This document shows, in pieces, positions 1 through 11,339 of a stretch of DNA of 64,000 nt. The DNA comes from Voacanga thouarsii (lineage: Eukaryota > Streptophyta > Magnoliopsida > Gentianales > Apocynaceae): contig JANUWF010000008.1 in the NCBI GenBank assembly GCA_026120185.1, positions 7,440,001 through 7,504,000 on the forward strand, written 5' to 3'. Every line of letters begins with the position of its first letter. The stretch's first letter is position 1. Both the position numbers and the translations under genes were made by a program. Below the pieces are notes generated by a model, which saw only the letters and a program-made list of their open reading frames with translations, did not search any database and was not told the DNA's origin.

Positions 1-752
1 AGCAGTGAAAACAAAAGAGTAAAAGAAGAGAGAATTGAAGAAGCATTGGAAAAAAGATCAAAAAGGGGATGGTGAGTGAACTGTAAAAGTAAGTTCGTAT
101 AAAACACTTACACCATTGCTAGAAAAATTGAGTGATCTTGTGAGGAAAAGAGTTGATGATAAGAAGAGGAGAAAAAGAAAAGAAAGAAAAAGAAGAACAA
201 TGTAGGATTTGCTTGAAATACATAAGGGTTGTTATATAAGGTTATGGTTTGATTGATTCGTGGAATAGGAGAGCAAGAAGAGTTGGGAATTATAGATTTA
301 TTTTGGGTATCCTTTCTTGCTTACTCTCAGTTTTTCTTTGACTTCTGATATTCCTATATCCTTCGTTTGCTAAGCCACATTACAAACCTTTAGCCTTACA
401 TTACCAGCTTAAAAGTCCTACTTGATCTAAGTAGAATCATGATATGTCTCGGATTAGTGGAGAGAGTGTATGAAAAGTAAGCATATGGAATGCATACTCT
501 TTTTAAACTGAATTCTTTTCAATGGTTTGAGAATATTGTAAAGTATTGAGATGGTTCTACTAAGTCATTTATCACTACACAAGTCTTGCATTGGCTATGA
601 AAGATTTACTATCATATGTTTTATGTTCATGAATAAAGAAAGCATTCAAGATATGGTTTTGAAATTGATTGATTGATTAAAACCTTATGTTTTTCCTACT
701 TGTTCTTGATACTTTGCTTGAGGACAAACAAAGAGTTAAATGTGGGGGAATG
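1..752 (+). mobile_element. 3' non-coding tail of Athila-like element A0
   Basis: No coding frame is visible. The stretch is AT-rich and purine-rich (1-240) and ends in a polypurine tract directly before an LTR. Its final 60 bases (TTGCTTGAGGACAAACAAAG, then a G-run) match in order and wording the 3' UTR ends of A1 (28821-28866) and, reversed, A2 (40730-40770). I infer it is the 3' UTR of a plus-strand Athila-like Ty3/gypsy element whose body lies left of the window. Confidence 0.75.
740..752 (+). other. Polypurine tract of A0
   Basis: ATGTGGGGGAATG sits immediately before the LTR start TGATAGG. The same G-rich tract precedes the A1 3' LTR at 28852-28866. In LTR retrotransposons this tract primes plus-strand DNA synthesis. 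Confidence 0.8.
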
Positions 753-2156
753 TGATAGGAGCTAAATTGGTTATACTTTGCATAGTTAGTTGAGGCTCTT
801 TTGTAATACATTTTGTGAAATAACTGGTCATATTCTTTCATATTTGAGATTTTATCCTTGGAAAGGTATTTTGGTCATTACTTTAGGATTTTGGGTAAAA
901 CAATGCAAAACTGTCGCGAAACAGAGCAGAGGCGGCGTCGGCTGCAAGGCTGGAACCGGCGCTGGCTGCGCTCTGGAACGTATGCGCACAATTCGGAGAA
1001 AAATCGGCGGATGAGTGGAGAAACAGAACCAAGGCGGCCCCAGCTGTGGTCTGTCCCTAAGGCGGTGCTGCAATCTTTCTACGCATTTTTGGAAATCTAA
1101 AGAGTTTTAGCAGCTTCCAACTTCTTCTCGGCCAAGAACTTTGTACCTACGAGTTTAGGCACCTCTTAAGCCTATAAAAAGATGGAAAACACAAGGGAAA
1201 ATGGGAGAATTCATTGACCATTATAGAAAATCACTCAGTCCAAGGAGAATTCTTCAAGTTCAAGAAGGGTTGTACAAGAAGGTTTTCAAATGAAGAAGGA
1301 GGAGGCTTGTCTATGAGTTCTTTCTTTTACTTTGTTTTCTTTTTCTTGACAATGATATGTTAATTGTTTTATTGTAATTCAACATTGTTTTAGATATTCA
1401 TGATTTCTAGAGTTATTTAATCTTTTGATTAATTGCTTATTATTCTTGGTATTCAATTTCTTATGCTTATTACGAGATTAGTTAGTTGATTCTATCCATT
1501 GACTTGCTGGACTAAAAGGGGTTGATGGGTGTTTCGATTTATTAATTTCATATTCTGTTGGCAATTTACTTGCTGGACCAAAGGGGGTTGATTGTTGAAG
1601 AACTGGTAATTGAAGATTAATTGATGTCTTCCGAGACCAAGGGTTCATTGATTAATTTCATGTTCTAAATTCGCCGAGACCAAGGGAATTTAATTAAGGA
1701 TTGTGTTTAATGCATCTTTTGGATAAATTAGTTGAGACGGACCAAGTGATTCTAATTTATCTAGGAGATAATGATTTCATGGATTGGCCATCAAAGTGAG
1801 TCTACCTTCATCCTTCATGATGTCAAGAGAATGATTGGTTATGATAATGGTTGAGTTCTTTAAGATCATGTTTGTCTAAACAATGGCTTGAGTTACATAA
1901 ATCTACATCCTTGACATATACATATTTTTATTTTCTTTTTAATTTTTTTCACTTTATCAAGTCAGTTAAACAATGAAAGAAAGGTAATTAATGTCTACTT
2001 GTTCCTTGAGGATCGACACTTGTTTGAACCCTATGCTCAGTTAATGATAAGTACGCTTGCTCATATGCGTGATTTGGGGTTTAACATTTTAATTTGAACT
2101 TGATTGGGAATGTGCTTAGTTTTTTATGATTTTTATACCCAAGTCTGAACGCATCA
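753..2156 (+). mobile_element. 3' LTR of Athila-like element A0
   Basis: The LTR runs from TGATAGGAGC (753) to ACGCATCA (2156), about 1.4 kb, close to the A1 3' LTR (1428 bp) and the A2 LTR (about 1407 bp when rejoined). It shares blocks with those LTRs: CCTTGGAAAGGTATTTTG near the start, a GC-rich island (900-1080), a CTCGGCC motif (1125), a TATA-like box, and an AT-rich 3' half with GACCAAGGG repeats. It is a separate subfamily from A1. The five bases after it (GCCGG, 2157-2161) fit a target-site duplication, because the following sequence continues the A1 LTR in mid-frame; the left copy would be outside the window. Confidence 0.85.
1172..1181 (+). promoter_or_regulatory. Putative TATA box of A0 LTR
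   Basis: CTATAAAAAG lies about 420 bp into the LTR, after the GC-rich island. The equivalent place in A1 LTRs has CTATTTAAAT (2323) and CTATTTAAAC (29307). It is the expected start of the R region. Confidence 0.55.
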
Positions 2157-3321
2157 GCCGGCATCGGCCGTGACCCTCCAAGCCGACACGGGTTGCACTC
2201 TGTGTAACATCGGTAAGCTTTTCAATTTTTGCGTAGATTTAGTAATTTCCAAGAGTATTTGTATTTTCCATTCTCTACTCGGCCCAGAGTTCTTAGGGGA
2301 CAAATTTTAGTATCTTGGTAGCCTATTTAAATAGGAAAAACACTAGGCATAAGTATGAATTCAAGGAATCAAATAAAAAAATTACTTATTGAAGGATGAA
2401 TTCATCAAATTAAGGAACATTGTTCAAGAAAGTCTTCAAGGAAGAAGAAGGAGGCTTGTTTATGAGTTCTTTCTTTGACCTTTATTTTTTTTCTAGAATA
2501 ATGATGTATTTAATGTTTTCATTATGATTTGACAGTATTTTGGGATGCATGATGTTTGTATTAATTTAGCTATTTGATCAATTTTCTATCATTCTTGGTG
2601 TTTGATTGCATGTGATTATGGAAGAATTGATGAAGTTAGATTTACTCTTAATTGACTTTTGAAACTTTATTAGGAGTTGATTTAATTTTATTGATTTCAT
2701 ATTTGTTATTGTTTAACGGACTTGGGAAATGAAGTTAAAACCAAAGAACCTAAGTAATCAAAGATTTGTTAATTTCACTTAGAGTATAGGGTTGTTTACT
2801 AATTTCATGTTGTTAAGGAATTGAGTTTAATGCATCTTTTGGTTATATTGGTTTGATTTGGAAATCTACTAATTTAATCAAGAAGTAGTGATTCCATGGA
2901 TTGGGAAAGAAGTGGAATCTATATAAGTGAATTCTTCACTTGGGAAACAAGTGAATTTTACTTTATATTCCGTCATGATGCCAAGATGATGATTAATTGA
3001 GATAGTTGCTAAATGGTTCATTATCATGTTTTCTAAGATAGTTGCCTAAATTGCATATTGCTACATCCTTGAATTGTACATATTTCTTTAATTTTCTTTT
3101 CATTATCTTATCATTTTTTTGGTCGGTTAAACAACGGATGAAAAGTTATTAGTGTGTATTTGTTTCTTTGAGGATCAATATTCGTTAATTCCCTATACTA
3201 TGCTCGTGATGAGTATACTTACTCATATGTGTATTTTGATATTATTGTTTTAATTAAAACTTGGCTATGTTAAGGATGTAAATTTAATGATTTTTTATAC
3301 ACCCAAAATTTACGCATCTAG
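2157..3321 (+). mobile_element. 5'-truncated 5' LTR of Athila-like element A1
   Basis: It begins in mid-LTR (GCCGGCATCGGCCGTGACC) at the point matching 29133 of the A1 3' LTR, and follows that LTR with roughly 10% differences by eye over the best blocks and more at the ends. It ends near TTTACGCATCTA, followed by a primer site. The missing first part should lie left of A0, which appears to have inserted here. TATA-like CTATTTAAATAG is at 2323-2334. Confidence 0.8.
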
Positions 3322-3325
3322 TTTT

Positions 3326-3343
3326 TGACACCATTGCCAGGGA
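3326..3343 (+). other. Primer-binding site of A1 (tRNA-Asp type, decayed)
   Basis: TGACACCATTGCCAGGGA aligns to the plant tRNA-Asp complement TGGCGCCGTTGCCGGGGA with four differences, all G to A. It lies 4 bases after the LTR. The same site occurs in A3 at 58818. tRNA-Asp-type priming is expected for Athila-like elements. Confidence 0.8.
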
Positions 3344-3428
3344 ACAATATCATGAAAGCTTAGATTTTGTTTATTTAACTATGGTTATATATTCTTTTAT
3401 GTCTACATGTCTATATGTGAATATGTGA

Positions 3429-3472
<44 letters not shown>

Positions 3473-3821
3473 TGTATGAATAGGTGTTATATGTTGTTTT
3501 CTTGTATATTTGTAATTTAATGTTCCTACATATTGTAATTTTTCTAACATAATTTGTGAACATGTACCTAAACTAACTAACATGATTTAATATTGCACTG
3601 TGTATATATAGCCATGAATAATATGTCTCTTGGTCCCCGAAGTAGCTCAAGTTACCTTGGTGTTGTTTAGACACAATCTAGGCTTAATGGAAAATTATTT
3701 GGAAGAGAAATACAAATTATTCTAAGAGTCCAATTAGAATTAATTAATTAGTCTTGGGTTTTAATGAGGCACATAAAAGATAATTAATTAATAAAGAGAA
3801 TTGGACAAGAATAAAATAATT
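3344..3821 (+). other. A1 leader remnant up to the G1 junction
   Basis: AT-rich sequence with no gene. AACAATATCATGAAAGCTTAG directly after the primer site is shared with A3 (58836 on), so at least the first part is A1 leader. From about 3700 to 3821 the sequence (repeated TTAATTAATTA) matches neither A1 nor G1 and stays unassigned. Confidence 0.6.
3434..3470. repeat. (AT)n microsatellite
   Basis: About 18 uninterrupted AT units in the A1 leader. Confidence 0.95.
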
Positions 3822-4000
3822 AAATAAATATTAGAAAAATCTTCAAAGGCAGGCGACAACTAGCTACACATCCCCACAGCAGGATCGACCTGAAATTATG
3901 GTAAAAAGGGTTATGAGATAAAAATCTTAGTAAGTCCGTGTGTGCTTTGAGTGTCCAGTGAAAATAATTCATGAATGCAAAGTGTAAAATCTTCAAAAGA

Positions 4001-4362
4001 GAAATATTGGCAAGGAATAAACAATGTTCAAAACTAAGAGTGGCATTTTGGCTTTTCCATCCATACATGTTCATTAAAATCAACCACTCAAAAGGGGTGG
4101 TCTTGGGTTACAGTACGTTAGGCCCCATAACCATACAACAGTCAGAATGCCACACTTTGTACAGACTGACAAAAGGGTAGGCGAAATACTGGCAAGCAAT
4201 AAACAATATTCAAAATCAAGAGTGGCATTTTAGCTTTTCTAACCATACAAGTACAATGAAATCAACAACTCAAAAGGCGGTCATGGGTTACCACAAGTTG
4301 GGCCCCATAACAATACAACGGTCAGAATGCCACACTTTGTGCAGACTGACAAAAGATAGGTG
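4001..4362 (-). repeat. 182-bp tandem duplication inside the G1 LTR
   Basis: CAAGGAATAAACAATGTTCA at 4011 recurs as CAAGCAATAAACAATATTCA at 4193, and both units end in GTCAGAATGCCACACTTTGT followed by CAGACTGACAAAA. The same two units occur in the 5' LTR (about 11715-12070), so the duplication predates insertion. Confidence 0.85.
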
Positions 4363-6108
4363 ATCGGCCTACCGGGTAAGATTCTCCTCTTTCTCTACAC
4401 CCAAACAAAACCGGTTGTCCACTCCGGCAACACACAGTCCATATGACTGAAAACTACTAGCTCGGACCAGCATGACTAAGTAGTTTCTCTAAGTTGAGTT
4501 CATCTTCTGGAGGTGGCCTCCTGCCAGAAGACTCACTCTTGCTCTTCAAAATGAGTACTACTAGCCTACCCTTATTGAGTACTCAACGTAGTTCATCCCA
4601 CTTAGGAGAAAACTGATAAAACATTACTTACTTGAAAATGGCAATGAAGGGTTTTCAAAGTCTTTGTCAAAATCAATTTCAGAAACAGTTTAGTATTTGA
4701 ATAAAATTGCTTGTTGATTTTCAAATAATTAGTTTGACTGGGACAAGAAAAGAAACAGTCACGAATTGCCTTTACCAAATCAGTGTTCACAAACTTCGGG
4801 TTTAGCTTGCCATAGAAACCTTTTACAACAAACATGTTTTATGCAGGAACTTACCTAATCCTTGCTCACAATAAAGGTCTCCAACAGCTAACCTATCCCC
4901 GCCTGGGATAAATATAAATCATAATTAAAGTCAAGCCAAAATTCACTTTCACAAATAAAACTAACTCAACTTACTAGAATCATGTCTCTAGTGTCCCAAG
5001 CTTTAAGGCTAGCTAATAAATAAAAGGATTTATAAAATAAATCTAGCTTGATATTAAAATAACTAGAGTTTGGGAAAATAGGTACACTAAGTTGAAAGTT
5101 TAAATCTTGCTAAAAGCAAATTAGAGTTTTGTTGATGAAGGGGTCCTAGGTGGTATTATGTAAAATAATAATCTATTAATAATTAATTGTTAGAAAATAA
5201 TTGGTAATTAAAATTAGTTGTAAGTAAATTTTAATAGGTTTTCATTAAAAGATAATAAATAAATTTTAATAGTATTTATGAATATAAGACTTACGAAATT
5301 AATATTTTACTTATTATGATTATTTATATAAAAGGCTTTATTAAATGATATTATTATATATAATATCTCTATATTTTATTTCTTTAAGAAAGGCTATCAT
5401 TTATTTGATTAAAATTTTATTATTTTATATAATCGTTCAAAATCATATTTTCCTAGTCTTTTCGAAATCACTAGGAGAAATTATAGCATAAATCATTTTT
5501 AATGATGAAATAAAATTGGGTAACTTAATTAGCTTAGGGATAACTAGGTCACGATCATGTTTTCATTGCTAACCACAATCATGAACATACACTCCACTTC
5601 AATTAATCAAATCATCCAAATCATGAATAAATGTATAGATCTAAATTTTCCAAGATATGATCCAACCTTTACTAGCATAAACATAATCATGGCTTTAACA
5701 ATGAATATAAATCCTATTCATCAAAAGTGACATAATCTCTAACATGCTTGATCACATATACCACTCATGACATGGAGACATGCATTAAACCTTAAAAATG
5801 CCATACGATCAACTCATGCATAAATCCCATCTCCATCATATACACACATTTATTCATGCTTCAATCTCAACTCATCACAACAACACATGCTCAAGCCCCA
5901 ATCATAATCCATCTCCTTCCAATATCAACCTAGAGACATGAATCTAGAATTTGAAGAGAGGGTTGAAGAGGCTTACTTGGTTGATGAGTACCTTGGAGTA
6001 GTTTTGAATGGATCCTAACACCTAGGAGATTAGATCCGCCCAAGAGAGATGATGAAAACATGGCCATGGTTGAAGTCACCATTCGGCCAAGAGGGAAAAA
6101 GCATTCGG

Positions 6109-6111
<3 letters not shown>

Positions 6112-6157
<46 letters not shown>
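6112..6157. repeat. (GA)n microsatellite
   Basis: About 23 GA units in the G1 3' LTR. On the LTR strand this is a CT tract, a common plant promoter or 5' UTR feature. Confidence 0.95.
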
Positions 6158-6159
<2 letters not shown>

Positions 6160-7744
6160 CATTAGTATGATTATAGACATATATATTCATTAGAGGTTGA
6201 AGATGAGTGAAGATGAAGTTGATTGAACATGCTTACCTTGAAGGTTTTCTTGAGCCTTCACAAAAATACTGGTTTTCGATCCAAAAGAGAGAGTTGGATT
6301 TTGGTATTTGATGTCAAAAATTGTAGAAGTTGTTTCAAGGGGTGGAGTAGGTGTGATCTACAGTTTTTGGAGAAGATTGGAGTGGTATTAGGCGTATGGA
6401 TGCTAGTAGGTGTTATTGGTGTTCTAGGTGTCCTTAAAGGTTGAAGAGAATGGAAAGGATTTTGGTTAAAGCTGGCTGAAATTCTGAGGGAAAGAATGGT
6501 TGAATTGTTTGAGATGAAAATAAAAGGCTGGTTGTTTGAAATACTAAAAGAATATTTTAGGGAATCAATTTAGGAAACAAAATATGGTAAGAAGGTCTTC
6601 AATAGAGTAGAGCTTTTGGAAGCTCTAATGGCCCGCTGGTTTGTTCAGAGTTTTTGATGGATGAAAACTATTTGAAGGGGCTTAATGGTGGTTGAAAAGA
6701 GGGAGTACAATGGTGAAGGAATGTCCGATTGTTTAAGGGATGTTTTATGGAAGTTTACTAAACATATTTGCTGAAATTTTGGTCTTCAATCAATGGCTTG
6801 ATTGGAGTAATTGTTGGAGATATTTTAGGGCAGCTATGGGCAGGTTTTTCGAGTAGAAGGTTGGGGAAGATAATGGAGCTCAGTTCATGGCTGTTCAAGA
6901 GATGTTTGAACAGAAAAATGGTGAAGTTTCGGTCAGGGCTGGAGAAGGAAGAAAGCTGGAAAAATTCCTGGACAGGTTTTTCGCTACTTGCTGGAAATTT
7001 CTGGGCAGCTTTTGCTGTCATTTTCCAGCCAACTTGTAGAAGATTTGAAGGCGTATTCAGAGGTCTTTCAAGGCTAGTTTCCAGCCTTCTTTATGGAAGA
7101 AAAATGTGGCTAGGATGCTGTGTGAAAACTGGAGGAAAATAGCTTGGTTTAGCCTCACGAAAGCTGCGAATTTGCCCAGAAAATTTTCTGGTTTGCACAA
7201 CATTTGTGCAGTCCAATTTTGGCCATAAAATTTCAAACTTTAAGCTGAACAAGAGGGCTATTTTTCTGGCAGCATTTGGGAGGGAATGATGGATGAAAAT
7301 TTTGACACTTTGAATGCACAAGAAGCTGGAAAAATTCCAGATTACTTCATGAAGAAAATGAACATAGCTAGGGTGGAGTTTTGAAGGTTCAACCATGGAG
7401 ATTAATTCTCTTGGGAACCTTCCCCAACTCCTATCCATTTTCGGTCTATAAGATGTCTTACACTTAGACATTTTGAACCTTCAAAGCCATAGCACTTTTC
7501 TGGAATTTTTTTGGAATAAAATTGGCTTAAATAAATTGAACAACTTAATGAATTGAGAGGTAAGAAAAACTAAGGATCAAGAAGGGTGTGAATTCCCTTT
7601 AAAATTTTTGTAGGGCACAAGAGTAAGATTAGGATACAACTATCATGTCTCCCCTAGGACAACCATCCACTCATCCCTAAAGCATACAAGGCCGAAAATA
7701 TCCTCCCTAAACAAAAATAAAATTCAATCATGCAAAAACTCAAA

Positions 7745-7806
7745 TGATGGAATTTGAACCCAAGACCTTAAGAATTAATTCCAAAGCTCTAACCACTACA
7801 CCACAA
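7745..7806 (-). other. tRNA-like Pol III box module in the G1 LTR
   Basis: On the minus strand, GTGGTGTAGTGGTTAGAG carries an A-box-like TAGTGGTTAGAG (7798-7787). It is followed 26 bases later by B-box-like GGTTCAAATTCC (7760-7749). The spacing and ends resemble a tRNA gene body or a tRNA-derived SINE head, but no cloverleaf with intact stems is evident. It is in the LTR's own orientation. Confidence 0.5.
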
Positions 7807-8055
7807 CAACTCTTGTTCTTATTTTCTTTCCAAAATATTTTTCTTATTTAATCCTCAAGATATCTCCCTATTTTCATCTCAAGCAAAAATTACCATTTAC
7901 CCTTCTTACTCAACAAGCACAAATAAGCCATATAGGCCACAAACCTTAAATTCAAAACACATAAAATCATATAAAAATATATTTAAGTATACAATAAAAT
8001 ATGATATGCATCCCAACCCCCTTACTCTAAGATTGGTTTCAACTGGGGTTTCACA

Positions 8056-8068
8056 TCCTCCCCTCCTT
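8056..8068 (-). other. Polypurine tract of G1
   Basis: Minus strand AAGGAGGGGAGGA immediately precedes the LTR start TGTGAAACC. Confidence 0.88.
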
Positions 8069-8101
8069 ACAAGAATTTCATCTCGAAATTCAAGTATACC
8101 T

Positions 8102-10320
8102 CTATTTTAGTTCAGGATACTTCCATTTAATCCACTCTTCTGATTCCCATGTGGCATCCTGCGTGCCATGATGCTCCCACTGAACCTTGACCATTGGTAT
8201 CTGCTTGTTCCAAAGTTTCTTGATACCGTGATCTAATATTCGCACGGACTTTTCCACATAGCTCAGATCGGGTTGCAACACCAACGGCTCATCATTCAAA
8301 ACATGACCAGGATTAGCATTGTACTTCTTCAGCTGCGACACATGAAACACATCATGAATCCCTGTCAATCCATCTGGCAAGTCCAATCGGTATGCTACCG
8401 GTCTAATCCTATCCTTTATTGGGAATGGCCCTAAATACCTCAGTTCAGCTTTCCACCCTTCGGATGCTTCAAGATTCCCCTATTCGGCATCAATCTTAGA
8501 AATACGTTGTCCTTGACTTGAAATTCCAATTCTCTTCGCCGGTTGTCTACATAACTCTTCCGTCGACTCTGAGCCGCCTTCAACCTTTCCCTAATCAATT
8601 TAACTTTATCCAACATCTCTTGGACACAGATTTCTCCGGTTCTGCTTACGTGACCATCTTTTCACCAACTCCAATACAGCGGTACCTGACACTTGGGTCC
8701 ATACAAGGCCTCATACGGTGCCATACCAATTGAAGCTTGGTAGCTGTTGTTATACGATAGTTCTACATACGGTACGCATTCTATCCACTTATCCCCGAAA
8801 TCTAGAACACAGGCTCTCAGTATATCTTCATGTATCTGTATAACCCTTTCTGACTGCCCATCGGTCTGCAGATGCACCGTCGTACTGAATTTCAGATTCG
8901 ACCTCATTGCTTCATGGAACTTTCCCCAAAATCGAGATGTAAACCTCGGGTCTCGGTCGAACACGATACTTGAAGGCACTCCATGCAGTCGAACTATTTC
9001 CTGCACATACGTCTGAGCTAACTTCACCATAGAGTCTCTTACGTTTACCGGCATGAAATGAGCCGACTTGGTCAGTTGATCCACTACTACCCATATGGCG
9101 TCCTTCTGGGTCCTTGACATAGGAAGTCCGGTGACAAAATCCATGGTCACCTCCTCCTACTTCTATTCTGGTACTGGCAATTGTTGCAATAGTCCCGCTG
9201 ATTTCTTGTGCTTTACTTTGACTTTTTGGCAGGTGAGTCAGGTCGAGACATACTTGATCACATCCCATTTCATTCCGAGCCAGCAATAGGCTCTCTTCAG
9301 ATCCTAGTACATCTTGACCTCCCCCGGATGAATAGTGTACTTGCTCTTGTGCGCCTCTTCTAAAATTTTATCCCTTAGTTGCTGTTCTCCAGGTACACAC
9401 AACCGATCCCTAAAATGCAAAACTCTCTCTTCGTCTTGCCGAAACTCACTGCCTTGTTGCTTGAGCTCCTTGTCCTTAAAAAGCTGAAATTCGACGTTAC
9501 TTTGCTGACCTGCCATGATTTCCCGTCTCAGATCCGGTACTAACTTTAGATTGCTAATAACAATCCTCTTCTCTTGCACTTCCACCATTCTGTCCAATAT
9601 ATCCTGAACTACTTGAATCTCTTGCACTCTTAATCTTGCCATACCGACTTTTCTGCTCAGTGCATCAACTACAACATTGGCCTTCCCAGGATGATAGTTG
9701 ATCGGACAATGGTACTCTTTCAAGAATTCCATCCATCTTCGTTGCCTCAAATTCAGATCCTTCTGCGCGGAGAGGTACTTCAGACTCTTGTGGTCGGTGA
9801 ACACTTCATATTCAGTTCTGTATAGTTAGTATCGCCATTTCTTTAGAGCGAACATGATAGTTGCCAACTCTAGATCATGAGTAGGGTGGTTGACTTCATG
9901 AGGTCTCAACTTCCGAGAAGCATAAGCGATCACTTTCCGGTCTTGCATCAGTACTACTCCCAATCCTTCTTTCGAGGCATTGGTATACAGCACGTAAGGC
10001 TTATCTTCCTCTAGCAGACTCAATACCGGTGCTGTCATCAACCTTCGCTTTAGCTCTTGAAAACTTTCCTCAAATTTCACACTCCAAACAAATGGAACAT
10101 CTTTTCTCAGCAGTCGGGTCATAGGCAATGCGAGTGTCGAGAATCCTTTGATGAATCTCCTATAGTAACCAACCAATCTCAAGAAGCTTCGAATCTCGGT
10201 GATGTTCTCTGGTTGCTTCCAGTCTGACACTGCTTCAACCTTTGTTAGGTCTACCTTGATTCCCTCCTTGGTCACCATGTGGCCAAGAAATGCTACACTA
10301 TCCAGTCAAAACTCACACTT
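8102..10320 (-). pseudogene. G1 pol remnant: RT C-terminus, RNase H, integrase, chromodomain
   Basis: In order on the minus strand: end of RT ([14 protein letters not shown], about 10290), RNase H, the RNase H-integrase linker with DALSRK (about 9650), zinc-binding region, integrase core and chromodomain. The integrase core (9150-8662) keeps D in TMDFVTGLP, D in VFDRDPRFT and E in GQSERVIQ. The chromodomain (8250-8102) shows VQWEHHGTQDATWESEEW. RT upstream of this point, including YxDD, is deleted. The RNase H motif reads YTNAS where YSDAS is usual, so a catalytic Asp is lost. Frames break near 9820, 9300-9150 and 8660-8390. The protein copied element RNA into DNA and integrated it; the chromodomain directs insertion to marked chromatin. 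Confidence 0.93.
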
Positions 10321-10321
10321 G

Positions 10322-10507
10322 CTAAACTCGACGAAAAGCTTGCCCCATTGTCACTTCAACAGGTGTTTTTGACTCTATTTCCAAATCTGGCATACTCTCA
10401 ATTCCCCGGTGGGGTGACTGCATTTGAGTCGTCTCAACCTCCGGTGCCACAGGTTCTGCCCCCAGAACTCTTTTGCCTGATGTGGCTACACGGCACTTGG
10501 GTGCCAT
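10322..10507 (-). pseudogene. G1 gag N-terminal stub fused to the RT remnant
   Basis: An ORF starting MAPKCRVATSGKRVLGAEPV resembles the usual Ty3/gypsy gag beginning (MAPRRR-type, basic then Pro/Glu-rich). After about 60 residues it runs straight into RT sequence (FVEFSKCEF, stop, LDSVAFLGH). The rest of gag, the protease and most of RT are therefore deleted at about 10322. A start upstream at 10540 is possible but lies in leader sequence. Confidence 0.6.
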
Positions 10508-10776
10508 TCTCAACCATGCCCAGATAATGAGTGTATGCATTCAAGTTTAAAACATTTTGAGCATGCATTCACATTCAAGTTTAAGTAAAAAAAAAATCAT
10601 ATGCAAGTTTTTGTGTAAAGAATTGCATTAAAAATTTTTCAAACCTTAGAGTACTCTAAGTACTCTTATTTGCATAAATTTGGAATCAAATAAGTAAGCA
10701 GAAAGGAAATCCTTAACATAGAAGTACATGAAAATAAGTAAATAAAACATCCTAATCATAATAGCTCTTAGCCCCA

Positions 10777-11130
10777 CTAGTCTTCATTAGATTCTTCAAG
10801 ATCAGCCTCATACAACCATCCTCCAGAGTTCTTAGAAAAATCTATCCCAGCCCCACTGGCAAACTCCTCGATTGGCTTCTTCCTGGGTCGCTTAGAACTC
10901 TCCCCGGGCTCAACTCGGCTAGGAGGAGAAATGAAAGAAGGCCTAGGTGAAGACTCATAATCTATCTCCCCCGAGTCATCACTATCTACTGATAAGTCCA
11001 CTATTGGACTAGGAGGGTAGGGTACATGCTCCACGACTATCTCCTCATCTTCACTGTCAAAACTTATATCTATCACTAGAATTGGGGGTGGCTCATAGAT
11101 CGGGACCTCATCATCACTGCTATCTTCCAA
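10777..11130 (-). CDS. Acidic leader ORF of G1, function unknown
   Basis: 117 codons, rich in Asp, Glu, Ser and Pro, starting MEDSSDDEVPIYEPPP, with repeated DSDDSGEIDYE-type blocks and a basic patch SSKRPRKKPIEEF. It lies between the primer site and gag and is open throughout, whereas pol in the same element is broken. No domain is recognised. Upstream codons remain open in the same frame for about 30 residues but contain stops, so the Met at 11130 is the simplest start. It could be a leader or gag-extension peptide of the element. Confidence 0.4.
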   Translation of the reverse strand: MEDSSDDEVPIYEPPPILVIDISFDSEDEEIVVEHVPYPPSPIVDLSVDSDDSGEIDYESSPRPSFISPPSRVEPGESSKRPRKKPIEEFASGAGIDFSKNSGGWLYEADLEESNED

Positions 11131-11325
11131 AGGAATAACTGGCTGAGAAGCAGGCTAAGGAACTGGAAGGTCTTTTGGGTAAATAGGGATAGGAGGATGC
11201 TATTGCTGCCCCATCCTCGTGGTTCTAAGCATTCTAACCATCTTACAGCATAAACAAGATAGGTAAGATAAATATTTGAACTTAAATAAATAGAACATAT
11301 ACTATCAATTTTTGCCTAAATCAAG

Positions 11326-11337
11326 GCTCTGATACCA
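11326..11337 (-). other. Primer-binding site of G1 (tRNA-Met)
   Basis: Minus strand TGGTATCAGAGC is a perfect complement of the plant initiator tRNA-Met 3' end, 2 bases from the LTR end. Confidence 0.93.
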
Positions 11338-11339
11338 CT

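Larger units (their letters stand above)
3822..8055 (-). mobile_element. 3' LTR of G1, about 4.2 kb
   Basis: The minus-strand LTR begins TGTGAAACCCC at 8055, right after a polypurine tract. Its 3' end is identified by strong similarity of 3822-4550 to 11538-12267 in the 5' LTR. The terminal 200 bp present in the 5' LTR (11340-11537, ending TGTTACA) is missing here, so the element is truncated at 3822. Inside are a 182-bp tandem duplication, a (GA)n tract and a tRNA-like module. Translations of 4600-8055 in all frames are short and unrelated to known proteins; I read the region as LTR. Confidence 0.75.

Noticed and set aside
790..1100. Overlapping ORFs on both strands in the A0 LTR
   Set aside because: They arise from the GC-rich island, which lacks stops by composition; no protein features, and the segment is LTR.
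3371..3583. ORF with an Ile-Tyr run
   Set aside because: Translation of an (AT)n microsatellite.
5930..7471. Several ORFs of 73-126 codons on both strands
   Set aside because: They lie in the G1 LTR, overlap each other and show no domain; one reads through (GA)n.
8518..9289. Plus-strand ORFs opposite G1 pol
   Set aside because: Shadows of the minus-strand integrase gene.
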